This document shows, piece after piece, positions 52,211 to 63,889 of a DNA stretch of 64,000 nt. The stretch lies in the NCBI RefSeq assembly GCF_050436995.1, contig NC_134751.1:1550001-1614000 (forward strand). Direction: 5' to 3'. The notes under the pieces were generated by a model, which was not told where the DNA came from, ran no database searches, and worked only from the letters and a program-made list of their open reading frames with translations. How positions within the stretch are numbered: the stretch's first letter is position 1; each line of letters starts with the position of its first letter. The position numbers and the translations under genes were made by a program. Source of the DNA: Anticarsia gemmatalis. Its lineage: Eukaryota; Arthropoda; Insecta; Lepidoptera; Erebidae.

Positions 52211-53017
52211 TTTGCAGTTTCTTATATAACAGTGATGTGTTGACCTCTTGTTAAGCCTCGTTGTTAAATAAGCCCGTCACTGGCCTTACGAGAAACACAA
52301 TAGTTCAACAATTAGTATATTCGCATGTGAGTCTTTAGACAGGAAAATTACCTATAGTTTGCTCATTGTCATATAATTGTTACTCGTATGGTAGACAGTA
52401 GTTCTAACTTCAACAAACTTGACATTAACCTAATCACTACCACGCTGAAGATATCTTAAAGGCTTTTATACAGTATAAAGTAGCTTTGTCCTTTTCATTA
52501 CCTTGAAAAAGAAAGAGAAAGCATGTCAATGAGATAATTAATTTCATATTAAAACATAATGCACCAATTTGAGCAATGATCTGTAACAATATAACATTAT
52601 TATATCAAACCATAAAATAACCACAATGTAAATTTAATAATGTGGTTGAATGCAGTTAATTTAAACAATTTTAATAATGTACAATTATTTAATTATGTAT
52701 GTAACTCAATTATAGTTTAACACTTTATAATTATTTTACAAACCGGAATATTATAATAAAGTACGCATCGACCCGCGTGGCTCCATTCGCGTAAAAGCCT
52801 TACTGGGAATATTTTTCAAATGTAATGTATCTAACAACTTAGCAGCGAGCCTTAATATGGACTATTTATCTTATTATACAAAAACATGTTGTGTATTTTA
52901 AAAATAAAATATCTGTATAAAACAGATCGTCAAATGCAAAAGCCTTAACTGTAAATTCTGAATGTTGTTTACCTACGCCATCCGTTAACTTTGCACTGCT
53001 ACATTGCTGGACTTAAA

Positions 53018-53311
53018 TCTATACTAATATTATCTATACTAATATTATAAAGCTGAAGAGTCTGTTTGATTGTTTGTTTGTTTGTTTGATTGTTTGTTTG
53101 TTTGTTTGAACGCGCTAATCTCAGGAACTACTGGTCCGGTTTGAAAAATTCTTTCAGTGTTAGATAGCCCATTCATTGAGAAAGGCTATATATTAGGCTA
53201 TATATCATCGCTACGACCAATAGAAGCAGAGTACCAGTGAAAAATGTTACAAAAACGGGGAAAATTATGTTTCTCTTACGTGACGCAAGCGAAGTTGCGC
53301 GGGTCAGCTAG
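53018..53311 (+). mobile_element. Non-autonomous Helitron with doubled 5' end
   Basis: Same family as at 16195. The 5' TCTATACTAATATTA is repeated twice (15-bp unit). GTTTGTTT/GATT tandem tracts follow. The 3' end is the GACGCAAGCGAAGTTGCG hairpin and CAGCTAG, followed by T. Confidence 0.85.
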
Positions 53312-53802
53312 TAACATGATAAACATCAAAATCAATTTAGTGATTTAGCGGACAAAAACAGCCAGAGAGACATATAGACTTTTGAATTTAAATTATTAAA
53401 GTATAAAAGTAGTGCTGAAATTAGCACAAATCTCATTAGTTTTTAGCTCCCACAAGCATCGTATGGCGTCGGTGCTGCATCACAATGAAGTTTAATCGTC
53501 ATCGCAATTAGATGCCACGGGCCTTCAATTAAGCTCTCATTAGTAAGAGAAGCGATCCGATCTGCGATTCCCGTATAGATTCCATTGCTAGGAAACTAGT
53601 TATAAATTCTTATAACGGCAATTTAAGTTTCGCTTTAGAAGTTTTGCGAAATTAATCTGCCTTGCAGACGGTCATGGTGTAAGGATGTAGACTCATTGAA
53701 GTTCTAGAATAGAGGCTTTGGTAAGACAATGCTTTAAATATTATTTTAAAATAAGCAGTTGTTGTGTTCATTTTTTAAATCCAAGAATGTAACATACATA
53801 AA

Positions 53803-53925
53803 AGGAGGCTTTTTTCCTATAGGTATAGGCAGAGACCAAGGAACGCCACTTGGTACGATTCTTACAAATTTCCTTTGCCAAGTTCAAATCCATATAACTT
53901 GTCATGTAGGACGTAGCATTATAAG
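53803..53925 (-). repeat. Interspersed repeat fragment, same family as 5745
   Basis: GGCTTTTTTCCTATAGGTAT, AGGAACGCCACTTGGTACGA and TTACAAATTTCCTTTGCC. The open frame across it is not a gene. Confidence 0.5.
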
Positions 53926-53999
53926 TAAATTAATATTTCTGACAAAAATGTTTTCTAATAGTGCTGAGTACTTAATAAACTAAAGAGCATGGATTGCAG

Positions 54000-56450
54000 G
54001 ATACTATTACTTCAAAAGCAAATAGGGATGTTATTTTTATTCTTCCAACAAAATACAAATAAAATTTTCCTTCCCCCTAAACAGTGGAGAACAAAAACAA
54101 AACATAAAAACAATATTTGTTCGTACCATTCCTTCACCTTATAACTAGAGGAAGCGTTGACAACGAGGCGTCGTAATCATAATATTTTATTATAAACCGA
54201 TAATATAATATAAGGCACCGATGAGATCTCAAAACTCAGAATATGGTTCGTAAAAGTCAACGAGGAACTTACACTGTTACTATTTGGTGTGACGATACAC
54301 GAGAGGATACGGTTTTCGTTAAAGAATAACGTGTGACTATCTGATGGTGATTCTGGCTGATATGTTTCATGTTGCAATAGATAAGAAAATGGTATCTTTT
54401 ACTCTTCCCTAGTATTATAAAATCAAAATCAAATCATTTATTCATTTAGGTCAAATGCTGACACTTATGATAGTCAATGATACAGAGAGAGAATTTACTA
54501 GTTATCTATTAAACGAAACTTTGGAAATAGGACTGGAGTTAATAATTCTTATACTCCAACTGAAATTGTTAAGGTGTACAGTATTTCAGGTTTATGAAAT
54601 TACATTAAAATTATTTGGAAAGACCCGTTTCTTAATCATCGAGCCTAATTTTTGCTCAAGCAAATGTTTGTTTTTATTAATTGAATGTTAAACCAAACAT
54701 TCACAGTGATTGTTTTCCATTGCAGTCTTCTAATTCAAAGGGTTAGTACAGACTTAAGTATAGCACATGAAGAATCACATATGAAGTGTATACACATGAA
54801 TCTATCATTTATTTAACACATTTATGTAATATCATTGGAAATAAACTTAAAATAAGAACCCTCAAAAACAAGCGATAATATAAAAGCAGCGCAACTCAAT
54901 GGCGTCTCAAGTTGCCTCTACAATTGAAAAGGCGCAAAAATACTGAAATTAAACACTACGTAGATTATATTGACAGAAGCGAAAAAAACGTGTTATATTG
55001 TTTTAACTTGTGCAAATAAATGCATTTTACATTCGTATGGTACCATTGTCTAATGTGAATATATTATGTTTAAAAATAGGATTTTAGAAAGTCTTCAGAC
55101 CTACTTTTGGCGTTTCTAGATTGCAATTTCAGAATGCGTTTTTATTTTTTTTTTTGTAACTTAAATAGATATCCTTAGTTGTTTAATTTTGGTGGTACAA
55201 TTTTTACCACCTGATATGTATAGTGGTTTCAACTGACATCGATTTATTGGTTCTAAAATGTAGCATACATATATTTGCTCTCGCTATGGTATACACGTTT
55301 CAGATTGGATTACTTTCGCATGCGTATGTCGCGTACATAGTATCGGATTCGTCCGAATCAGTCCATTATTATCCGGTACAATAATAATATTAATATGTTT
55401 AAGTTTAGAAAAACGCAAAATAAACATCAGATGTATCATGTTTCTAAACATCACTCTCTACATGCAATTTCCTTTCTATTTTTTCTTAATTTTTAATTCA
55501 GTGTTAAATTAGGCATTTGTATCCCATTTCACCTGATGGTGAGTGATGATAAAGACGAAAATATTACATTCCCAAACAAATAAATAATAATATAAGCATT
55601 AAAAACTATCAATAATGCGTATTCGGCGGGACTTCAAAACATTCCCGAACTCATTAACCTCTCCACACTAACCCAACAAAATAAAAGCTTATTATGCAAT
55701 TACAAATTCAAATTATACAACTCTGAGTTTATTATGAGAAAAGTTTGAGCGGTTGAATAGTTCTTGACACCTAACACAAATACTGCCGCTGAGTGCGACT
55801 CCGTTTACATTGCACTCGCCAAGTTCACTTGTTATAATTGACTCCCAGTTTTGAGTTCAGATTTGTGGACGAAGATAGATAGGTGGAATTACTTTTGAAG
55901 TTTTTGGAGGTGGTGTGAAGCGAGTGTGAAGGACGAATGAGAAACCAGTGTATTGTGAGATAACATTTCTATTAAAGCTATTTGATTCTTCAGTGTTCGT
56001 TTTCTATCAAAAATAATGATCATATCTTGCAGTTATTTGCCTTAAATCGTGCCCAAAGATCTCCAAGTTCCATGATTCTTTAGCAATAATCAGCCTTCTA
56101 CTTTTGAGTCAAATAAGTCCAGAGTTAAGTTAGTCACAATGCCAGTCATTTGAAATCAAGGCTTGATGCAGTAAAGGTATTTATTGGCTATTTTGCCTGG
56201 TGCTAAACAACATAAAATACAAGACGAATTAATGAATTTTTCAAATCGCCAACAAACAAAGGAATGTACTATTATGCTCAATAATATTATTATACCGGAC
56301 TTAATTTCCAACTCGTGTCAATGAAAAAAAAAGTTAAACCCATTTAAATTATTTACAATATTTTAACGCATTCGTTTCACTTGTTTCACGATAAACATTT
56401 ATTTACAGTCTATTTCGAAACGACTAAATTAAAGCCTTATCACTATAAAA
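54000..56450. other. Upstream region of gene B
   Basis: No exon recognised. The distal promoter of gene B could lie here. The last 350 bp before the ATG is extremely A-rich, with AATAAA-like runs. Confidence 0.45.
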
Positions 56451-56453
56451 TAC

Positions 56454-56460
56454 AACACTC
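56454..56460 (+). promoter_or_regulatory. Candidate TATA box of gene B
   Basis: TATAAAA about 345 bp upstream of the gene B ATG, in very AT-rich DNA. A start site near 56485 is an inference only, and no strong initiator is seen. Confidence 0.3.
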
Positions 56461-56800
56461 ATTATAGAACAACATAGTTGGAAAAGGACGCTTTAAATAC
56501 ATAATGAATTGACAAAAGTGAGTTTGTGTCCGGAAAAATAAAAATTTTGGTAAAATAAATCTACAAAAATGGGTTTATTGTCATAATTTTGTTATAGAGA
56601 TAAAACATATTGAATATGGTGAAACAATGCTAATAAATAATAAAAAACTGAAAATAAATTCCTGAAATAAATTGGGAAACAAAAATAAATTAAACAAACA
56701 TAAACAAATTACGCAAAATAAATCCACGAAACAAAAATTGGTAAATTAAAAAAAAAACTAAATAAAATTTTCGGTGAAATAAAACCACGATAAAATCAAA

Positions 56801-56961
56801 ATGACAGTAAAACCAGACTTGGACATAGAGCAAGTATTGCAGAAGTTTAGTTTGACGAGCCCTTTCTATTTAAAACTGTTTTCTTTGCTGGTTTTCGCGG
56901 GTGTTACAAATGCTTTCTACAGCCTTAACTATGTGTTTGCGGCCACTGATTCACGATACAG
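56801..56961 (+). CDS. Gene B exon 1
   Basis: 161 bp, ATG to TAC-AG before donor GTATGA, phase 2. It encodes IEQVLQKF, TM1 and YVFAATDSRY. It is two codons shorter than either first exon of gene A but ends in the same phase. Confidence 0.9.
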
Positions 56962-59900
56962 GTATGATAAGTTCTATTATATTTAGAGGTATATTTAATT
57001 CATTTATAGACTTAAGTGTATTTTTGCTTCCAATTCTAACTTCTTCATAGGCACTGTCTCCGTTGTACAATCTAATAATTATAGTGATACGTTTTAAACC
57101 AAAACGACTTCCTAAATTGTACCTTTACGTATGTATTTAAGACCAGTGTTTTTGTAATAATTTTATCTAAAATATTATTTTAGGTGTAAATACCCAAATT
57201 GTGAAAACTTCGACATAGAACAGACCCTAAACATCACACTAGATAACAGTTGCCACAGGTTCTCGTTTGTCGACAATCAAACTTTCTGCTCAGCATCAAA
57301 TATTGATATGAATAAACTAGTAAAATGTGACCAGTGGATGTATGAAGATGAGAACACATTTGTCGGTGAAGTAAGTCTTACTTATTATTGTGATATATTG
57401 AAGACTCGGTAGCCCATTGTTTCTGTGGTCAGGCTGCTTTTTTGTCCACCGATCAAGGAGACCTAGATTCTATTCAAGATTGATAAACTGTTGTCTGATT
57501 TTAGCAACTGCGCTGACTGGTTTCTGCAGTTACGTTTGTAAGGGTCAAAGTTTTTCAAATGTGTAGCTTTTTTCTTAGACACAATGTGACAATTTGATTC
57601 AGTGAGAATTTTCTAGTTCCGTCTTTTTCAACCTGATGTATCTTTGCTTACAGTTCAATCTCGGATGTGAAGATTGGAAAAGAGCGTTTGTTGGTACTGT
57701 ACACAGTTTTGGATATATGATCGGATTGCTCATCATGGGACCCCTTGCCGATAAGTATGACAACTAACAATAGGATAATCATTAGAACTAGAAATAAATA
57801 GCGGAATACGATTTTCCGAACCGGTCGCTTCCACTATTAATGTGGACTTTATTAACTGATCCCAAACCGGTAGAGGGTGAAAACTTCTATTATGTTTGTA
57901 TCTTAAATGTATAAAATTCCATTTATGTTTTAACCATTCCTATAGTTTAAATATTAATATCTTCTTTAATATTTTAGGATCGGCAGAAAGAAGCTGGTAA
58001 TCATCACAGGGTTGACAGCAGCGTTTATGGGACTAGGACGAAGTATAGCGCAGTCGTACTGGTTATATGTTAGTCTTGAGCTAATTGAAGCGTTGTTTGG
58101 TGACTCGTATTCATCGACTTTTATGTTAGGTAAGATACCTAATATCAATGTGCTTGGAAAACATAAGTTGAAATGCAAGATTTGAGTATCGTAGACATGC
58201 ATGTACTACATGCGCAGAGAATTTGAGAATTCAAACTATCTCAAGAAGTTGTTGCAGTGTAGTGCTGAAGAGAAAAAATAAATATTCATAATTTTTTAAC
58301 CCATGACTGTCCCCCTTCTGGGCAAGAATCTACTCCCAAACTAGGGAAAGATCAGGCCTTGAGTCCTGATCATCCTATTAAAAATTGAAACAGTGGTTTA
58401 AGTTAAAATCAATGTCATTAATATCAAGATACAGACAATATTAATTGCCTAGCTGACTACAAGTAACAATCCAATGATTTTGAATAAATATGTTGTATTT
58501 GCATGTCGAGTCACTTAATCCTGTTAATCCCAAAACTAGCACTATTAACCAAACGACTTTCCATTTCCTAAAGTCACAAGTAAACTATAACAGACAATGA
58601 CAACTAAATAAACATTTGCAGGTGTAGAAATGGTAACAAAAGAGAATCGAGTTTCATTCATCACGCTAATGACAGCGAGCACGTCCTTAGCCGGAATATT
58701 GATGGCACTTACAGCCTTCGCCATTCCTTACTGGAGGAATTTCCTCAGAGCTATTTATGCACCTGCTTTATTATTTTTGTTCTACGCCTTTGTACTGGAC
58801 GAAAGCTTCCGATGGTTATTAATCACAGGTAAAAAGGACGAAGCTAAAAGTGTTATAAGAAAAACGGCGAAATATAATAATGTTGATATTACTGAAGACG
58901 AGTTGGATAAAATTGATTATGAGAGTGAAAATCAAGGAGGGAATAGTATGGGCCAAGTATTGAAAATGACACTTTCTTCAAGAAAAATGGTTTTAAGATT
59001 TTGTGCTTGTGTTTGCATGTGGGTGACTGCGTTATTCAACAAATATACTTTGTTAATAAACTCGGTGGAATTGGAAGGGAATAAGTACATTAATTTTGGT
59101 TTGGCAACTTTCTCTGAGTTACCCGCTAGTCTTGCTCTGGGGTTCTTGTTGAAGAGATTTAAAAGAAAACCGCCTTTGACGTATTCGTTTCTTCTTACTG
59201 GAGTCTTCTGTGTAGCACAGTCATTTGTTCCTAAAGGTAAAGCCTAGCCTATTTACTTTTTTATTTTAATTTGTATTAGTTTGGTAGCCACTTTTCCATC
59301 GTTAAACCTTTCGCAGTCTTGGCCCTATACATTGTGTAGTGTATTTTTTTTCTTTTGACATTATTTTTTATTCTTAATGAACTTTTCAACCTTTATTTTT
59401 GGAGTAATTGCAGCCCAAACCAGAAATAGTCGAAACATTTGTTTTAAAAATATTAAAAAAGTAAATTTTGTTTCTCTAACTGATTTAAATGGTTTGTACT
59501 ATTTCCAGGTCACATAATCCTCTCAACGTCTCTCTTCCTGATCGGCAAGTTCATGGCGACGATTTCATACGCCATAGTTTACCTATACACTTCAGAATTA
59601 TTTCCTACCTACACTCGTAATACTATGCATTCGCTATGTTCTTCGCTGGGACGAACTGCTACTATGTTGGCACCGCAGACTCCGCTGTTGGTAAGTTATT
59701 AAGGTCATAAAACTCATTAAAATAAAAAAGGCTCTATAAATATAGATTTTATACCTACACTAGCGATAACAAAACGCCCATTTCAGACGATATTTTTCGT
59801 TGGCTCTAATAATATTATATCCCACTTTTAACTAGTCATTCTCATAACATAATAAGTTAAACATTTGCGTAAAATTTTATACCCAACATATATAATAAAT

Positions 59901-62900
59901 ATAAAATCAAATTGTGTAACTTGGCACGTTACCAAAAGCCTGTAAGAAGTAAAAAACCCCAATAGCACTTCTTCCCTAATCCGGGAATTGAACCCGAGAC
60001 TTCACGATCAGCATTCACATAAAATATCATTCAGATTAACACATTTTTAATGTGGCAAATTTCTCGTCTACTAAATAACTCAAACCCATGACATGTTTGA
60101 TGTAACATCGGAGTTAATTATCGAGTGATTACAATCGATCCCTGTATACTGATGGACATAGTTCATTACACTAACAGACCTATTAGAACACTCATGAATA
60201 CACGGTAATGCGATGCATCTGTTTAGTGCTAAGATTGGGACGATTAGCTAAACAATCGTTGTGTATTTTTATGAGATCTATTCATTTAAGGGATATGCCA
60301 ACAAAAACATTCTGTAAAAACCTCAAGTCTCGTCGTAAAAAGTTGTGAGATCTATATAATACCAAGTCGATTAATCTATTTAGTCTCTACTTAAAGGACC
60401 TTCTGTCTTAAGTTATAACGTATGTTATTATCATGCCAATTAAAAAAAATACCTTTAAAACAAATAGACCGACCTGGCCATCGCATGATTTAATTATTAG
60501 TATGTATCACACTAATCAGCACGACGAGAAGTTAATACTCCTGAAATGTTAATGGCGAATTTGTGTTTTCTTGCGATGACCAAGTCGATCTATTTGTTTT
60601 AAAGGTATTTTTTTTAATTGGCATGATAATAACATACGTTATAACTTAAGACAGAAGGTCCTTTAAGTAGAGACTAAATAGATTAATCGACTTGGTATTA
60701 TATAGATCTCACAACTTTTTACGACGAGACTTGAGGTTTTTACAGAATGTTTTTGTTGGCATCTCACTTCTTTTTGTAGAGCGAACATAACTCCAATTTG
60801 TATGGAAAGACGTTTTTTTTTTTCATAATTCAACATATTTTCCTATGGGAATGTTGTTCAGTTTCATGGGCTAAACATCCTTACACACCCTATACCCCCT
60901 CCCGTTATGCCTCATATAGTAGGTACCTATTTACACCTATTTATTTTATTTTCTACAGTAATAATAATTCATTAACTGCAAATGTAACCTTGTAATCTTA
61001 TACATTTATATAGGATTACAAAGTTATTGTTGCAGTTGGTGTATTAAGAAAACTGGACCGAAATTAGAAAATATTACATTTTTCCCATGATTAAGGCACT
61101 AAACCCTATTTGTATTCTAAAATTTAAGCTTCTAAGTCTGCTAGAAGTACCTTAGACTTTTGATGATCGGTGAGTCAGTGAGTCAGTGAATCAGTGAATC
61201 AGTGAATCAGTGAATCAGTGAATCAGTGAGTGACAAAATTCAAAATTTTAACAAGTTGTCATTCTTAAACCACTGGTTCAAATTGACTGAAATTTTAAAT
61301 ATACCGTGTTTATACAATGACTAATTAGTTGCTGAAAATCCAGGCTTCTTGTTTTATCCACAACGAAATTATAGGGGTGTCAAAAATAGCCCGAATTGCT
61401 TCGAGAAAAGGATGTTACGGCCGTGCCGCTTTTTTTTTTGCTCGACTTGCGGGGGCACTTCCGTGCCCCCAGATTATAATAAACACGCTTTTAAGAAATC
61501 CATAATAATACGCATTTGAACGTGATGCATACTTAATAGCCTGCTGTTATACTCGCGAGTGTAGGAAGGTTTGTTTAAAATACAACCACGTTTCGGCTTT
61601 GACAATTTTAGACCCTGGGAACAGTTACCAAGGGCACGTTACCCAACTCCGGTCGACTTTTGAAAATAGAAAGTAAAAACAACCAATAGCACTTTGCCCA
61701 ATCTGGAAATCGAACCCGAGACCTCACGATCAGCATTCGCATAAACTGTCAAATACTGGACAGAAACAAACTTTTTTTATCTGGCAAATGACGTTTCATA
61801 ACTTCTGCTTACGCTCATAGGATTTTATTCTCACTTACTCATTATTTATTTATATAATTGTATAATCTAATAATTATATTGAGTTGTCTTTTTGAATTAT
61901 ATGAGTAGCAATAAAATAATGTTTAGAACACAACTGATAAAACGATCCCAAACAAAATAGTTTAAGCTCTTTATTGTTGATGATGCATTTATTTAGTGGC
62001 CTTCTCCTTGACCGCGATACAAAATTAGATTTATTTTTATAATATTTAGGCAAACACATGGGCTAAAATAATTAAATCTATTTAATTAATAACTAAGGTA
62101 ATTTTTCCACTAGACTTTTATGGCTAAACTGATTCAGATTTAATGTGGCAGAGTGATAAAAAACTAGCTGCTAACTTATTGCTCCATCGATTGAATTTGA
62201 TTAATTTTTCCTGTTTTTTAATATAAAACATCGAATGCGAAAATGCTCTCGGTGAACTAGAAAAAATATATAACATACGGCAGCTAATATTATAGTTATG
62301 TAATCTAGTAGGTAACACTAGATTACTAAGATTTTTTTATAAGAAAAACCCAACAACAAATTGCTCTCTGCATAGATCAAAATCAGACCTTTAGATATGT
62401 AATAAAATACCAGGAAGTAAAAAAATAAACACTAGTCTTCGTCCACGTCTTCATATGCTTAGATGATGTATAAATTCTTTATCAAGGTTGTACAGGCTAT
62501 TTTGTACTTAGTTGTAACATGTCACCTTTTACATCCAACGAATTAGGCAGAGATATATACTCACGTTTCGCCACGTACTTACATGATTGTGTTATTTTTT
62601 AAAGCCCAAAAAGATTTGTTTTCCATGTGGATTAAAATCAGTTGTTTAGATGTGGATTAAAATAGTAGTAGTCAGCATATACTTAAACTATTTATGTATG
62701 AATTTTATAAAAGTACAATAGATTATGTTTGTTAATAATATCACGCCAGTTACATCCAACGGAGTAGGCAGGTATAAACTCACGTTTCGCCATTTATAAA
62801 GCTAGTCGCATATAATCCGTATTGTTTCAAATCCGCTTGTGAAACGTTTAGCAGCATTGTCTACAAGAAATACTATATTTCCTTAGATGCGGTACTGGTA

Positions 62901-63057
62901 CGGTCTTCCGTCAGTCATAGTGGGGGGACTGTCGTTGATCACGGGACTGGTCGTGATGACGATGCCGGAGACAGCTGAGGACGTGCTACCAGACACTGTG
63001 ACACAGGCTGAAAATGTCGGCGTGAGAGAAAATAGGGATAATGTTACACGATTTTGA
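56801..63057 (+). CDS. Gene B: SLC22-like MFS transporter, 7 exons
   Basis: Spliced CDS: 56801-56961, 57184-57370, 57654-57754, 57978-58129, 58622-59236, 59509-59690 and 62887-63057, 1569 bp, 522 aa plus TGA, all GT-AG introns. It is a paralogue of gene A. Landmarks: TM1 in exon 1; extracellular loop with Cys55, 60, 77, 89, 102 and 121 and sequons N70-I-T and N85-Q-T; GPLADKIGRK (145-154); DESFRW (260-265), with Phe where the family normally has Pro; ELFPTYTRN (435-443); Arg454 at the OCT1 Asp475 position; LPDTVTQAE and a short tail. Expected role: solute uptake or efflux at the plasma membrane; the substrate is unknown. It is transcribed away from gene A. The ATG is chosen because it aligns with exon 1 of gene A. 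Confidence 0.92.
57184..57370 (+). CDS. Gene B exon 2 (extracellular loop)
   Basis: 187 bp, acceptor ATTTTAG, donor GTAAGT. It encodes the glycosylation-competent Cys loop starting CKYPNCE and ending KCDQWMYEDENTFVGE. Confidence 0.93.
57654..57754 (+). CDS. Gene B exon 3 (TM2)
   Basis: 101 bp, acceptor TTGCTTACAG, donor GTATGA. It encodes FNLGCEDWKRAFVGTVHSFG, TM2 and GPLAD. Confidence 0.93.
57978..58129 (+). CDS. Gene B exon 4 (TM3-TM4)
   Basis: 152 bp, acceptor TATTTTAG, donor GTAAGA. It encodes IGRKKLVIITG and QSYWLYVSLELIEALFGD. Confidence 0.93.
58300..58376 (-). repeat. Inverted repeat fragment in gene B intron 4
   Basis: GACTGTCCCCCTTCTGGGCA and AGAATCTACTCCCAAACTAG, same family as at 25845 and 30152. 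Confidence 0.5.
58622..59236 (+). CDS. Gene B exon 5
   Basis: 615 bp, acceptor ATTTGCAG, donor GTAAAG. It encodes TM5-TM6, DESFRWLL, the charged central loop and the helices up to GVFCVAQSFVPK. Confidence 0.95.
59509..59690 (+). CDS. Gene B exon 6
   Basis: 182 bp, acceptor TATTTCCAG, donor GTAAGT. It encodes LFLIGKFMATISYAIVYLY, ELFPTYTRNTMHSLCSSLGR and APQTPLL. Confidence 0.94.
59943..60052 (-). repeat. Inverted SINE fragment, intron 6 of gene B
   Basis: GGGAATTGAACCCGAGACTT is an inverted B box, followed by CACGATCAGCATTCACATAA. A sister copy is at 61667. Confidence 0.55.
60296..60761. mobile_element. Long palindrome in gene B intron 6
   Basis: Two arms of about 190 bp (60296-60485 and 60572-60761) are almost exact reverse complements around an 86-bp loop. 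The outer end reads TGCCAACAAAAACATTCTG. No ORF is seen. It is likely a foldback or MITE insertion; I could not define a target duplication. Confidence 0.75.
61060..61480 (+). repeat. Interspersed repeat with an 8-bp tandem block
   Basis: Contains about eight copies of GTGAATCA/GTGAGTCA (61169-61234), then an AT-rich part and a GC-rich end with the small palindrome GGGGGCACTTCCGTGCCCCC. It resembles a repeat unit within gene B intron 6; the family is not identified. Confidence 0.45.
61667..61775 (-). repeat. Inverted SINE fragment, sister of 59943
   Basis: GGAAATCGAACCCGAGACCT and CACGATCAGCATTCGCATAA, in the same orientation as the copy 1.7 kb upstream. Confidence 0.55.
62887..63057 (+). 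CDS. Gene B exon 7
   Basis: 171 bp after acceptor TTCCTTAG, ending TGA. It encodes MRYWYGLPSVIVGGLSLITG (TM12), LPDTVTQAE and a short polar tail. It lies 3.2 kb from exon 6, past a repeat-filled intron. Confidence 0.92.
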   Translation: MRYWYGLPSVIVGGLSLITGLVVMTMPETAEDVLPDTVTQAENVGVRENRDNVTRF

Positions 63058-63059
63058 AT

Positions 63060-63065
63060 AATAAA
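63060..63065 (+). promoter_or_regulatory. AATAAA hexamer just after the gene B stop
   Basis: A canonical AATAAA starts three bases after the TGA. If used, the 3' UTR would be very short. I could not confirm a cleavage site. Confidence 0.35.
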
Positions 63066-63889
63066 TACTGTAGAAATATGGTTGTGTTTTTTATTGATAA
63101 CCCAAAATTGGTTGTTTTATTTTTGACAAATATTATTACCTCTAGCTTCTTCGCTGGGCCCTACTGTTTGCGTAAAGTATATAAGAAATAGCGACTGTTT
63201 TGAAAAGGTCAAAAGCCCATGTCTTCAGTATTGTCAGTGCTTTTCACAGCATTCTGCACGTTGAGTGGTGCAGCCGTGAACAGTAACAAGAGGATGATTA
63301 ATTTAATCCGTCATATAGTAATTGAATTAAATATGTTGTATGTTAAAAATATGTTTATTATATTGCTTCAACCTTAATTATACAGACCTTTTCTAAAGAC
63401 AAAAATGTTATCACTATATACTCAACTTATAGAACTAATGAATGAATATTAAGTCTGCTTATAAATCAAGATAACAGGCCACTACACAATAGTATTTAAA
63501 TTAACTGTTGTTGTTTGAAGGTCATGCTAAACTATTTAACAAAAACACTTATTTGCCTGAATAATTCTTAGACGACAACACACAAAGTTTACTTACTATA
63601 ATTCATTAATTTAAGCCCATTAACATTTTTTAAAATTACATTTATATCTGAATATCATATATTTGGAAATCTATGTTCCTTTTGCGTATTGTCCCATTAC
63701 AGGGTAAGGGTCTACACATATTCGGTTTGGTATTAATCCGCCTAGCCGGGCGGCGAAACCGACTATGTGAAGATGAACCCGATCGGCAAAGACCGAAGAA
63801 GGGAGTAGAGTCGGTTTTGTTGTTCGATAATTATTGCCGAATCAAGCCTAAGGCTCATGAATGAACGCGGGCAAATGCAGGCTTCACAG

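Noticed and set aside
57966..58202. Minus-strand open frame over gene B exon 4
   Set aside because: Antisense shadow of the exon and its flanking introns.
61200..61234. Repeat array as CRISPR
   Set aside because: Units are 8 bp with no spacers, in a eukaryotic intron.
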